From assembly GCF_027172205.1 (NCBI RefSeq), contig NC_070602.1:131940049-132004048 (forward strand): DNA of 64,000 nucleotides. Direction: 5' to 3'. Source of the stretch: Podarcis raffonei (Eukaryota > Chordata > Lepidosauria > Squamata > Lacertidae). Of the stretch, positions 43,561 through 54,670 are shown piece after piece. The position numbers and the translations under genes were made by a program. Each line of letters opens with the position of its first letter. Position 1 is the first letter of the stretch. The notes under the pieces are model-generated. The model made no database searches, was not told where the DNA came from, and saw only the letters and a list, made by a program, of their open reading frames with translations.

Positions 43561-43998
43561 GTGCTGCCCGCCACCCCAGTCTCCGAGTGGTGAGAGAGTC
43601 CAGTGGTTCCTGGTGCGTACCAAGGATTTGTGTCTCCTTTGGGAATGAGTCACAGTGGAAACTGCATTGTCTTGAGGATATTTGGTTTATTTACACATAT
43701 ATACAACCTGAGCCTGCGATGGAGGGGTCCACAGCATCAACACCCCAAGAGGGTCTTGTTTCTCCCATGGCCACAGCCATGGAGTCAAACAGAAATCAAA
43801 CTTTGCTGTTTGGTTTCTGGCGTACATCACTGCAACTCAACTCTAAACTCTGGCTTTGTCCTTCTAACTAATCATAAACTGGTGGGGGGGCACCCATTTG
43901 CTGTCTCATTCAGAGCCCCTTTCCTTTGTCTCCCTTAATGGCCCATCACCCAGGTGATCACCTTGACACAGGAAGCGAGCCTGTCTTAGATGTTAACA
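43561..43998 (-). mobile_element. Possible LTR fossil, antisense
   Basis: The minus strand starts TGTTAACATC and contains an AATAAA signal near plus 43685. A piece at 43933-43980 recurs at 31281-31340. No convincing flanking duplication and no internal genes. Confidence 0.3.
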
Positions 43999-44012
43999 CT
44001 TGCTGGATCACA

Positions 44013-44075
44013 GTGTTTCTCAACCTTGGGTCCCCAGATGTTGTTGGACTACAACTCCCATCATCCCTGAGCTCT
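44013..44075. mobile_element. hAT-type MITE half
   Basis: CAGTGTTTCTCAACCTTGGG then CCAGATGTTGTTGGACTACA and ACTCCCATCATCCC, the well-known start of a vertebrate hAT-family MITE. The other inverted end is missing. Confidence 0.65.
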
Positions 44076-44505
44076 GGCTTTGCCAGAAAGGCTGGAGGAT
44101 CTCACATACAGCCTACTTACATCTCCACAAATTCCTAGTATTACCTGCTCAAGAACAAGACACCTGTCCCTAGATCTACAAAGAAACAGCAAGAAGCAGT
44201 TTCCCTGTAGGAAAAAAACAGGCAAGTTAGCAAAGGAATTGGGGGGTAAAATTTGCTTTACCTTGTGCAGAAATGACTTCAAAGCAATCCATTACAATGG
44301 CACACATGGCTTACAGTGCTTTATTCAATGAAAAAACAACAACAAAAGCACTATGATTTACAACTGTAAGAAAACTATTGCATATTACATGCATAGCTGG
44401 GCTTTGTAATGCTAACTGGTTTGACACAAACCAGCATGAAACATAACAAACATCTTTGTTTCTGTGGAAAGGGCCAGTCAGCAAGGCCCTCTGTTTTGAG
44501 ACAGT

Positions 44506-44507
<2 letters not shown>

Positions 44508-44560
<53 letters not shown>
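44508..44560. repeat. (TC)n microsatellite
   Basis: About 26 TC units, uninterrupted. It creates Ser/Leu or Arg/Glu repeat frames that are not genes. Confidence 0.97.
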
Positions 44561-44561
<1 letters not shown>

Positions 44562-44881
44562 TCACCTTCCATGACAACTTTCTGTCACTCCTTGCTGCAT
44601 TAAGCAGCTATTTGCCTTCAAATGGAATGTGGAATGGGGTTGGGATTTTGCCACAAGGCAGGGGTAAAATACATATAAGCTAAACAAGCTATAGCTTAGG
44701 GCCCACTCTCTTGCCCCCCCCCCAAATTTAAAGGATGTACATTTCCAAAATATAAGATAAAAAACAAAATAAAACCTGCATACAGCAACAGTGTTTTGTG
44801 TTGTGTAGGCTCCTATTTGTTGTGTGTGCAAATGGCTTTAGATACCTATTAGGTCCATAAATTACCATATACCATATAAAA

Positions 44882-44975
44882 AAGGTAAAGGGACCCCTGA
44901 CCGTTAGGTCCAGTCGTGGAGACGACTCTGGGGTTGCATTGCTCATCTCACTTTACTGGCTGAGGGAGCCAGCAT
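44882..44975 (-). mobile_element. Sauria-type SINE, subfamily B, truncated
   Basis: Only the antisense tail and first body segment remain (GGTAAAGGGACCCCTGACCG to GCTGAGGGAGCCAGC). Confidence 0.8.
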
Positions 44976-45580
44976 ATATATTTAACACAAAAAACAGTGA
45001 CAATTTGTTGTTGACAAAGGACAGCTGGACGTATAAAGGGCCCCATGACCTTCAGTAGCTGAGGGCCTCATCAAACCTAAATCCGGCCCTGGTCACATTG
45101 CACATTACATGTCTAGGCATAGCATAGATGGGCTTTGTAAACCTATTTGCAAGGAATTTCACAGCTATACCTGCAAGCCTTCTCAAAACATTAACGTAAT
45201 AATGCAAAATTAACATTTTCCCACCCGTCTGCTTGAGAAGCTGGGCTTTTCACATACCTTTTCAATGTCTCTGAAAGTGATCTTGCCATCTTAGAGGGAG
45301 AGGGGCTGCAGGAAGTAAAGCCAGTTGCTGTTGGAAAAACCAAACCATTTTTCAATGTACCTAATGGCAGTGCCAATGAATGCAATGAACTATCCCATTT
45401 TTCCAGGGATGGGTGGCAAACCGACTCCCAACATCTCTTGAGCACTTCATGGGCCAAACAAAGGCAGATAACCCTCCCAGTGGCTCTTACTCCTGAAACT
45501 CATGGGGCCCTTGCTGCTGGGGTCTTTTTAAGGGCTTCACACATAAGGATTGGCCCCCACTCCGCAAGGCCATCTTGGGG

Positions 45581-46312
45581 TGTTGTAAACAAATAATCAC
45601 TCTTTTTCCCTTATGGGGTATCCAAGACCCTATATAGAGTCCTTACGTAGGTTCCCTATTGGTAGGAGAAAATAACAGAGGCCAAGCTGAGAATATTGAG
45701 AAGCAAAGCAGCTACTAAGCCTGATCTTTATTCATCTGTTGCAACCGGGTGCTCCCCTCACTCGCAGGAAAAGAGGAGGAGCCCAGAACAAGGTGTGCCT
45801 GCCCTTATATAGACATTTTAAATTCCCTGCCCTGGAGCTCAAGACCACCCCTCCATACATCATACATACATCACAGAAGGGGTGTAACCTAAGACCACCT
45901 CCCAGATACATCATACTTACATCACAGAAAAGGCGGTCTACAGCAGAAATCTGAGTGCGTTGTTTATCTGACAGGTTACCTGTTAATGCTCACTTGATTG
46001 GATACCCTGGAGAGCCTGGCCAGACTTTTGTAATGATAAATACTTAGTTCCTGAGCCAAGTCACAGGCTCACCCTATTCAAACACAAGCATACCCTTAAG
46101 ACAGGAGTTGTGAAGGAAAATACAATGGGGAGGCTTTTCCATTTTCCTTGACCTTGCAGAGAAATCATTTGGTCAGTTTGGGGGTCAAAAATGGTTTCCG
46201 GGCTGTTTTCCTGTGCTGCTTCAGACATGTGGTTTATATATTTATGTACATGTTTGCTTGGTACATTTGTGAACATTTAATATATATCTAAGACCTCAAA
46301 ATTCTTATCACA
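45581..46312 (-). mobile_element. Solo LTR fossil of an endogenous retrovirus, antisense
   Basis: On the minus strand it begins TGTGATAAG and ends TTACAACA. A TATA box (plus 45805-45812) and an AATAAA signal (plus 45727-45732) sit in the order of a U3-R-U5 unit, and U3 carries a roughly 45-bp tandem repeat (plus about 45842-45938) of enhancer type. A 4-bp duplication GGGG (45577-45580, 46313-46316) fits gammaretrovirus-like elements. No internal region remains, so it is a recombined relic. Confidence 0.72.
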
Positions 46313-47076
46313 GGGGCACCCAGGGGGCAAAATCACTGGAGTTTTTTTTTTAAAATCTCACTCAGTTCTGCAGGCCTCGGCTGCTCCTCCGGCACATTCA
46401 CACGCACCTCCAATTCCTGCTGTTCATGCATGCAAAATGTATTTCCCTCTTATCGTTGGGCCAGAATAAATATAGCTCACTGAATCAAGGTATTCCCTTT
46501 CCATACCACACCTCAGGCAGGTTTGCATTGTCATTGTGTACCTAGTCTCCAACACAAGCATGTGACCTTAGTGCTGGGTGGGTGGAGTTTGCATTTAAAA
46601 GAATGTGTGCAAACTGGAAATAATGGAAGGGGAAGTTGAAAAGTGAATAAAATGACCTTTTACTAAGCTTGCTCTCCGACGGTGACACTGGTTCACCGTG
46701 CTCTCTGATTGGTAGGAAAGTCTTTAATTGCTGAAGGTGTGGTGATATAAGTGAAGGACGCTTATTGTATGATCCCCTAGGAAAGACTCCGCCAGGACTG
46801 CAGGCGTCACTTTGGTACTGTATGCAGTTTCAGTATTGAGCTGGGGGAGAAGGTGGTGGAAGACCTCCCTCTTCTCCCAGGCATTTGAGGGAATATTATT
46901 GCACTTGTAGCTACTTTTGTGTTGTAGTCCGGGGGGAGGTATTCTTGTTTTATTGTTAAAACTTTGTGCTTTGAGTTCGTATGCCAGTCCTCTAGAAATG
47001 CTTTGTAATAGGTGAAAAATAAATCAAATAAATTTTCAGTTGCATGCCTTCTGTTTAGGAGAACCAGATATATAAA

Positions 47077-47317
47077 ACAAAAAATTTTTTTCCTTCCAGT
47101 AGCACCTTAAAGACCAACTAAGTTAGTTCTTGGTATGAGCTTTCGTGTGCATGCACACTTCTTCAGATACACAGTGTATTCTTCAGTGTATCTGAAGAAG
47201 TGTGCATGCACACGAAAGCTCATACCAAGAACTAACTTAGTTGGTCTTTAAGGTGCTACTGGAAGGAAAATTTTGTTTTGTTTTGACTATGGCAGACCAA
47301 CACGGCTACCTATCTGT
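47077..47317. mobile_element. Penelope-like element 3' unit: perfect 82-bp inverted repeat with hammerhead-like cores
   Basis: Arms 47091-47172 and 47186-47267 are exact reverse complements around a 13-bp spacer. The unit ends GACCAACACGGCTACCTATC, wording I associate with Penelope-like element ends in reptiles, and is bounded by a 15-bp duplication AACCAGATATATAAA (47062-47076, 47318-47332). In each arm a CTGAAGA box, a self-complementary AGTGTGCATGCACAC stem and GAAA form a hammerhead-ribozyme-like core (plus 47192-47217; minus 47166-47141). The family assignment is from memory. Confidence 0.7.
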
Positions 47318-47844
47318 AACCAGATATATAAAGATATATAAACCTTTATTTTTTATTCAGCTTAAGTTTGTTGGTGTTACACATATAATTCAAAATCCAG
47401 CATACCCCTAAAGACCTAGTTAAGCTAGCACCAACTTTTATATTTGGCTCTCCTGACTGGGGAAGATATAGCAGCTACTTTGATTGTCAAAGCAACAATA
47501 CCTATTTTAACAAAAGGTGAAAAGGTGGACCCCACTCACTGGGTAGTTTTCATACGGTGCTGTTGCTCTTGAGTAGGACTTGGAATGGATGATTCAAAGT
47601 TACGAGGTTTTTCAGAGTTTTGCCCCATAAAAAGCATTGCCAATCTCAACTCTTGTCTAGAGCTGATTCTTAGGGCTGTTTCATGTGACATTTTCTGTTT
47701 CTTTCTCACTGCCTTCCCAGCCACCCTCGTCCATTTTCTGCGTCACTCCTCATAGCTGTGACCCGTGTAGGTTGTGACTCAGAAAGTCGAGGGAGTTACA
47801 TTGCGTAAAGGAAGCCCTGAAACACTTGCTGAGAAAATGCAGTA

Positions 47845-48108
47845 CAGTGGTGCATCGCAAGACGAAATTAATTTGTTCCGCGAGTCTTTTCGTCTTGCGC
47901 GGTTTTTCGTCTTGCGAAGCTCGGTCAGTCGCAACTGCACCTCTTCAAGCGGTTGTAAGAAAAAAGGAAACAAACTCACAAGACGTTTTCGTCTTGCGAA
48001 GCAAGCCCATAGGGAAAATCGTCTTGTGAAGCAACTCAAAAAATGAAAAACTCTTTCGTCTTGCGAGTTTTTCGTCTTCCGAGGCATTCGTCTTGCAAGG
48101 TACCACTG
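47845..48108. mobile_element. Tigger/pogo-type MITE, third family
   Basis: Ends CAGTGGTGCATCGCAAGACG and CGTCTTGCAAGGTACCACTG flanked by TA (47843-47844, 48109-48110). The interior holds many TCGTCTTGCGA units. 264 bp, no transposase. Confidence 0.85.
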
Positions 48109-49845
48109 TAACTTCCTTTCCCTCTTTATCGTCAATTTTGTTGCTTGCTAAACCTTCACAGCCAAGCAACAAAGTCCACTTTAAAAAACAAAAACAGATG
48201 CCCTGTCACATTTTATTGTCAAATTAATAAAGACGGTGGTTCGCCACAGATGTAAAAGCAGGGATTGCTGGGTAATGGCAGTTTTATGAGAGGTGGGTTG
48301 GGGAACAAGGGCTCTCCTGCAGTAAATTGTCAGCAACTGCAGTTCCTTCCCATTGAATATGTAAATGTTGCCAACTAAATTAACTGTGATAGGAGGTATA
48401 GGGATCTGATTATTGAAGTTCATCCCACAGATCACTGTGGTTGCAAGATCCACTTGAAAATTGCTTAGGGACTTCAGTAGACAGCCTGGGGATTTTTCTG
48501 CCTGTTGTAGCAATCATAATGAGCTAGGTGCTGTACAATTTTTAATTGTATTTCTATTGCCTCTTTTGTTTCTTATATATCGTATTTTATTGTATTAATT
48601 ATCCTAATACAATTAAATATAAAAGAAGGAATAAAAGAAACAATAAAATATAATTAAAAATCAATATACTTCATGTGATGGACGTGCTGTATGCAAGCAC
48701 AAACACATTGTCAGCAACCTGAATGAAGCTTGTGGGTGGACCATTTTGGGCCCCCCTGTGACAGATGTGGTACAGAATTCAGTTTGCCTGGGAGATGTCA
48801 AAGCACACTTGCCATTTCCCTTTGTGTCAACTTGTTCTTAGGGATGCTTGCTGACTGTGTTTCCTTAAGCTGATCTTTTGACAGAAATGATAGGGTAGCC
48901 CAAGATTTAACAAAAGAATGACTCTCCACCCCTCGGAAGGCAGCTGTGAGAGGTTCCTTCCTGGGCTTCCCTGCTTGCTTAGGTTTTGTTCTCTTTGGAA
49001 TGAGATCACTGGAGTCTGACTGGTGTTCGTAATATTTGATCTGAGGTGGAGCAAAAGTGAAGGCATGGCATAAGAACAGTACCCCTCAGACACCATGAGC
49101 TTTTCAGAACCTAAAACTTCAGGCATCCCACCTGTCTCAAAACTCTGGTTTTTCTTGTTGGCTTCTTACTCATAGCCCTAGGTTGTCTCCCCTGACCAAA
49201 AAGTGGGGGAGGGGTGTGTGTAGGGTTGCCATATTTCAAAAAGCAAAAACTAGGACACCCCGAAAGTTGTTCAGCTTTTCTTTAGGAAGATCCCAAATTG
49301 TTGCACTTTTTTAAAGGGAAACCCCAAAGCGTTGCTTCCTCCTTCCATCAGTTCCACCTTTGAAATCTGGAAATATCCGGACGTCTTGCAGCCCGAGTGG
49401 GGATGGGAGAGAAATAAGGATGAGTCATCTCTGGCCGTCACCTTTGCCCTCTTGGGCCATTTTAGCTCCCATGGCAACGTATCACCAGCCAATTTACCTC
49501 ACCAGATAATATACGGGACCAGCCCTGGCCGTCTAGTTTGACCACTTTAGCAGCCCTGGCCTTGTTCAGACCACAGAGTTGGAAGGAAAGTTAGAAGTCA
49601 TGCAGTCGAGGCACCCCGCTCCCTTTCCTAAGAGGAACCTAAAGCTAACAGTTAGTGGAAGGGCACAGAGAAACAGTTCTGAGCTATATTGGCAGTTTTG
49701 GAGACAATTTTCTAGCTGGAGTTAGCTGGATCTGGGGGGCAGCCTTGTAGATTTCTTACATTTGATCTCTGGGAATCTGATGCAGAGTTAGCTGTGCTGT
49801 CTGTTGGTGGGGGTGTTGAGGTACCCACTCTTCACTGCTTGTGTA
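48109..49845. other. Intergenic, nothing recognised
   Basis: No exon, RNA gene or clear repeat seen, apart from A/T-rich tracts near 48540-48660 and a vague CR1-like remnant near 49573. Confidence 0.4.
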
Positions 49846-50201
49846 GCATAGGTAAAGGTAAAGGGACCCCTGACCATTAGGTCCAGTCGTGACCGACTCT
49901 GGGGTTGCGGCGCTCATCTCGCTTTATTGGTACAGCTTCCGGGTCATGTGGCCACCATGACTAAGCCACTTCTGGTGAACCAGAGCAGCGCACGGAAATG
50001 CCGTTTACCTTCCCGCCGGAGCGGGATTTATCTACTTATCTACTTATCTATTTATCTACTTGCACTTTGATGTGCTTTCAACTGCTAGGTGGGCAGGAGC
50101 TGGGACCAAGCAACGGGAGCTCACCCCGTCACGGGGATTTGAACCGCCGACCTTCAGATCGGCAAGTCCTAGGCTCAGTGGTTTAACCCACAGCACCACC
50201 C
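49846..50201 (-). mobile_element. Sauria-type SINE, subfamily B, antisense
   Basis: Tail GGTAAAGGTAAAGGGACCCC through to antisense head CACAGCACCACC. Its middle has an expanded TTATCTAC repeat (about 50027-50060). A short TGTGTA repeat at both ends may be the duplication. Confidence 0.82.
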
Positions 50202-50890
50202 TGTGTACAACACCTTTTTAAAAAGAACTGCAAGTCCAGAAGCCTCTTGTTCAAATGCCACTTCTGCTAGGAACTGACAGAGGGGCTTCAGGTAATCCAC
50301 TCTCGGCTTCATCCCCACATCCACAACAAGGGAATGCATGTTCTAACTTACCTTACCAAAGCACCGTAAGGATGACCAGTTAATGCATGTGAACCACTTT
50401 GAAAATTTGAAAGCAATATACAAATGCTAAGTGCTCTTATTAAATAAAATAAACAGTATAAAAACTGTGTAAGCTTCCATCTCATCGAATGAAAATGAGC
50501 CTGCAACATCCTATAAAAATCCTCTGGGAACAAATGCCATTGAACTGACTGGGCTCATGTCTGAATGGACTTCCCATATGATGGCAACCATTGATAGCCT
50601 GAGCAACTCCCATCACTGTGGAAAATAGAGAACCCTTCATGATCTGAAGCCTGTTGAACTTCACTCATTATAAATGTGCAGCCTAAAATGATGCAAAGTC
50701 AGTGATATGTAAGTCATAAAATCATAGGATTGTAGAGTTGGAACAAAAGCCTTTAATAAAAGTAATGCAAGTACCATTTGAATAAATGATAAATGGACAC
50801 TGCAAGGGCAAGCAGCTTGGATTCACTGAATACATTCTCCTTTTGGAGCTATTGAAGGCATAGCCCTGCTAGAACAGGGTTGGATGCCTT

Positions 50891-50892
<2 letters not shown>

Positions 50893-50924
<32 letters not shown>
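50893..50924. repeat. (GA)n microsatellite
   Basis: About 16 GA units, 65 bp before the first recognised exon of the PRR13-like gene. Confidence 0.95.
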
Positions 50925-50928
<4 letters not shown>

Positions 50929-50989
50929 AAGGCCAGGTGGGGACAGGACAGGACTTTTCGAACAACTAAACAGTATGACTTCATTGCAG

Positions 50990-51029
50990 GTCGAGACTTT
51001 CTCTTCTGACATGTGGAACCCCAATTCAG
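50990..51029 (+). CDS. PRR13-like exon with start codon
   Basis: After TTCATTGCAG comes 21 bp of 5' UTR (from 50990) and then ATG TGG AAC CCC AAT TCA G before GTAAAC. The acceptor implies at least one upstream non-coding exon, not located. Confidence 0.8.
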
Positions 51030-51168
51030 GTAAACTTTGCCTTGTCAACATATCTGGTGGAAGCAGTTATTGGGCTCTGGCTTCAGTGGCAAGTTGATTC
51101 ACCACGTTGTAGCATATTTAAATGATCTAGACCAGTGCAGACAAACAGCCCACACATGAGATTGTGGC

Positions 51169-51205
<37 letters not shown>

Positions 51206-52956
51206 GATGGGGGAGCTCTTTAATTTGAAAATAAATCTGGTATATTATTTATAACACTATAGACCCTGAAGAAAGTTTACTTTTTGTTCACAAATAAGCA
51301 CTGACCTTTGCAGTTACCCAGCTGGGAACCAGCTGCAACTAGGCCATCTGCAGGGTCTGATACTGACTTACCTGGCAGGTCTGCTGTGAGGAGAAATGGC
51401 ACACCGGGCATGAAAAATGACCAGAAAAAACCCCCAGGGAGGCAGAGAGTGGGTCATGGTTTCCTGAGAGAAGACCTTCCCAATTTCTGGCTCCAATGCA
51501 TCAGCTTGATCAAACCTGTTAGAGTCATAGAATCATAGAATCATAGAGTTGGAAGAGACCACAAGGGCCATCGAGTCCAACCCCCTGCCAAGCAGGAAAC
51601 ACCATCAGAGCACTCCTGACATATGGTTGTCAAGCCTCTGCTTAAAGACCTCCAAAGAAGGAGACTCCACCACACTCCTTGGCAGCAAATTCCACTGTCG
51701 AACAGCTCTTACTGTCAGGAAGTTCTTCCTAATGTTTAGGTGGAATCTTCTTTCTTGTAGTTTGGATCCATTGCTCCGTGTCCGCTTCTCTGGAGCAGCA
51801 GAAAACAACCTTTCTCCCTCCTCTATGTGACATCCTTTTAGACGAAGGCAGTAACTATACATGGCCCCAGTCCTATGATTTTGTTTTACTCTCTGGCAGG
51901 AACGCCTGGTGGGATGCCGCCGCAGCAGCCTTACCCTCCTGCTCCTGGACCATACCATGGGCCATACTCTGGACCAGGCATGCAGCCCTGCCCACCCCCA
52001 GGGTACCCTGGCCAGCCGCCTCCCCCCTCTGGATTCCCTGGGCCCTGTGCACCCCCTCCTCATGGACCACCCCACCATGGACACCATCTTCCACCTGGAA
52101 TGGTCCCTGGAGGATGCCCTCCCCCACCGCCTGGTTGCCACCCTCCCGGAAGCCACCATGGGCATCACAAAAAGCCAAAGCACCACAAACACGGGCATGG
52201 GCACCATGGACACCACGGCAAAAAGGTAAGGAGGAGTGACTTGAAGGTGTCTCCCCGAGTCAAGCTGCAGAAGAAAGGCAGCTTCAGTAGCCATGGGCCT
52301 ACAGGGCTCCAGTGCAAGGAAGACCAGGGAGTCAGTTAAGGAGTGGGAAATGTGAAGTGAAGTCTAAGGAGAAAGCGGATGCCAGAGTTTATCTTTCCAT
52401 GTAAGGTAAAGGGACCCCTGACCATTAGGTCCAGTCGTGGCTGACTCTGGGGTTGCGGCGCTCATCTCGCTTTAATGGCCGAGGGAGCCGGTGTACAGCT
52501 TCCGGGTCATGTGGCCAGCAGAACTAAGCCGCTTCTGGCGAACCAGGGCAGCGCACGGAAACGCCGTTTACCTTCCCGCCGGAGCGGTACCTATTTATCT
52601 ACTTGCACTTTGACGTGCTTTCAAACTGCTAAGGTGGGCAGCAGCAGGGACTGAACAACGGGAGCTCACCCCGTCGTGGGGATTTGAACTGCCGACCTTC
52701 ATATCAGCAAGTCCTAGGCTCTGTGCAGCGCCACCCACATCCCTATTAATGCCCCATTAATTACTCAAAATCTTCATCATAACAGGCAGGCAGAAATAAA
52801 ACTAAAGAGGTGAACTTAGAGTGGGTTGAAAATGCAGGAGGAGAAGAAAACAGAAATCAATAAATATGAGCTGAAATAGCAGCAGTGATGGCAGGCTGGC
52901 ATCTGTTTCTCTTTCAGCACCATGGCAGTTCCAGTAGCAGCTCCGATTCAGATTGA
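51011..52956 (+). CDS. PRR13-like proline- and histidine-rich protein, complete coding region
   Basis: Three coding exons (51011-51029, 51900-52225, 52918-52956) join in phase to 384 bases, 127 residues. It starts MWNPNSG, as human PRR13 starts MWNPNAG with the same first-intron position. A Pro/Gly/Tyr-rich middle (PPQQPYPPAPGPYHGPYSGP) follows, then a Lys/His-rich block (HHKKPKHHKHGHGHHGHHGK) and an acidic serine end GSSSSSSDSD, the same layout as PRR13 (KHHKYHKHGKH…SSSSSDSD). Human PRR13 (148 residues, also called TXR1) has been linked to control of thrombospondin-1. The location between FTCD and COL6A2 is not that of human PRR13. Introns argue against retrocopying; a paralog or a moved gene is possible. 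No gene symbol is given because orthology is undecided. Confidence 0.85.
51171..51203. repeat. (CA)n microsatellite
   Basis: About 16 CA units in intron 1 of the PRR13-like gene. Confidence 0.97.
51526..51845 (-). mobile_element. CR1 LINE 3' end, antisense
   Basis: Begins with three ATCATAGA units. The minus strand encodes the ORF2 C-terminus (KLQERRFHLNIRKNFLTVRA, then VRQWNLLPRSVVESPSLEVF). It ends about 55 bp before PRR13-like exon 2. Confidence 0.87.
51900..52225 (+). CDS. PRR13-like exon 2
   Basis: 326 bp after TACTCTCTGGCAG; Pro/Gly-rich then His/Lys-rich. The other plus-strand frames are also open because of composition, but only this one joins the MWNPNSG exon and the SDSD exon. Donor GTAAGG. 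Confidence 0.87.
52402..52743 (-). mobile_element. Sauria-type SINE, subfamily B, antisense
   Basis: Tail GGTAAAGGGACCCCTGACCA to antisense head GCGCCACCCACATCCC, in PRR13-like intron 2. No clear target duplication. Confidence 0.85.
52918..52956 (+). CDS. PRR13-like terminal exon
   Basis: After TTCTCTTTCAG it encodes HHGSSSSSSDSD and TGA, the PRR13-type tail. Confidence 0.85.
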   Translation, partial: HHGSSSSSSDSD

Positions 52957-53160
52957 GGAAGGTGTCCGCTCCCAGCTGCACGCCTGCAATCAAGACCTGT
53001 TCTGACATTCCTCCATTGCCTTTCACATGGTCCAGTAATCATGTAATACTTTGTTCAGTTTGTAGCAATTCCAAAAGAAATGTTTAAAAAACCATGTGAT
53101 ATCAAGTTCCCATATCCATTCCTATATATCCATTCCTATCCGTTTCCATCTTACCCCTGA

Positions 53161-53166
53161 AATAAA
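53161..53166 (+). terminator. PRR13-like poly(A) signal
   Basis: AATAAA 205 bases after the stop of the PRR13-like gene. Confidence 0.6.
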
Positions 53167-54670
53167 GGCATAATTTAGATACCCACCTTGACAAAGACTG
53201 AAATCCTTGCATTTTGCAGGAGTAAAACTCCTAGTCGCATATGGAACATGCTTCACATGAATGTTTACATCAAATGCATGTTTGTCCACTGACTCTTCTA
53301 GCAGTTTGCTGAATCTTGGGACTGGCTTGTGAAGGGTGTTCTATGCTGGCTAACATGAAAGTGTGTTCTAATGCAATGATGAACGACAATATTTTTAAGC
53401 TAGTGTGAAAATGAGTTTATTTACCAAGAGTGCAATTTTGGCTCAAGTAAGGATGTTATTGCAGAAACAGCAATCCCAAGAATACACTGAAGTTGCAATT
53501 TCATTGCACATCCATCAACATGTTTTGCATGATGTCTGACTTGATGATTCACACTGTGTCTCCAAGGAGGAGGTGCTTTGTGATTAATGCGGGAGAAAGG
53601 GTGGTAACAGCAGTTAGAAGGAGGAGAGACAGACTTTCCACAGGAAGGTTGGGTATGTAAGAAAGGCACTCAGAAAGACAAAGTCTGATGCCATCTCATG
53701 CCAGCAGTGCTACTCATTGTGATTGGGGAAAGGGAAAGGGAAACCTGAGGCAAGGCAAGGCAAGGCAGGTGGCTTTTGGCTTCTCCTTAAGTAGGGCATG
53801 GTGTGAAAACTCATGCTGCAGCAGGGGGAGCCAGAGACAATCCGAAGTGATCCCCATAAAAGGTCTCAATGGCTGTCACCTGGACTGGAACAGGACGGTG
53901 TCAGCACAGGATGAGGGCCTTCCAAGGCTCTTCACCCTTTCCCTGGCTCTTGGTGTTACAAAGCGGACATAGTTAAGCTTGCAAAGTACATTTAATGCAT
54001 GCAAAGTACATTTAAGTACCAGAAAATTCTTTTGCTGCAACCATTAAGCAACCGCATGAAAAGCAAGGAAGAAAGGCCAGGCATTCACTAATGGAGTGGA
54101 GAGGACTCAGTGCTGATAATTTCCTGCAGCTGCTTTCACCTGTGAAAAAGGGTGAGATGCGACACAGCTGCATAGGAAAGACTGGCAGGGTTTCCTTGGA
54201 AAGAGAATAAGGAGGTTTTAGCACCAGGATCAGGACAAAATTCAAATTATCCCCACCTCCCAGTAAAGGAACCAGTTTCTAGAAACAGATGATTGGGACG
54301 TGAGGTGCTGATGTGTGGTGTGGGGATGGAAGGACAGTTTACTGGAGACCCTTGCTGGAGATGATTATTCTTTGTGCTGAATGTGAACACTTTGCTGTTC
54401 TGCTGTTTAGCACCTACATGATTACAGCACAAAAAAATTCTGTTTAAACAAAGTTGTAAGATATGACAGATTACACTGTGTAGTTTGGGATCCTTCCTCC
54501 GCCTTGGTTTTAATTAGCACCATAAAATTGAGTTGAGTTTCATCATGAAATTTAAAATGAGCCTACAGGTTTTGGCTATAAAAATAAATCCACCATTTGC
54601 TAAAAACCATATAACAATTTTAGGACATTAATAACTTTGGTGTGTGATGAGAGACTGCACTTCCCTGCAG
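53167..54670. other. Convergent intergenic sequence and COL6A2 3' UTR
   Basis: Between the PRR13-like poly(A) site (+) and the COL6A2 stop (-). No exon or repeat recognised. TTTATT at about 53418 (AATAAA on the minus strand) is a possible, rather distant COL6A2 poly(A) signal. Confidence 0.4.

Noticed and set aside
44311-44683. Arg/Glu and Ser/Leu repeat open frames
   Set aside because: Both strands of a (TC)n microsatellite.
47774-48135. Basic open frames on both strands near 47800-48130
   Set aside because: They lie in a Tigger-type MITE with TA duplication and repeated TCGTCTTGCGA units.
51605-52294. 229-residue minus-strand open frame over PRR13-like exon 2
   Set aside because: A chance fusion of antisense PRR13-like coding sequence with CR1 ORF2; the plus-strand exon has splice sites and a family match.
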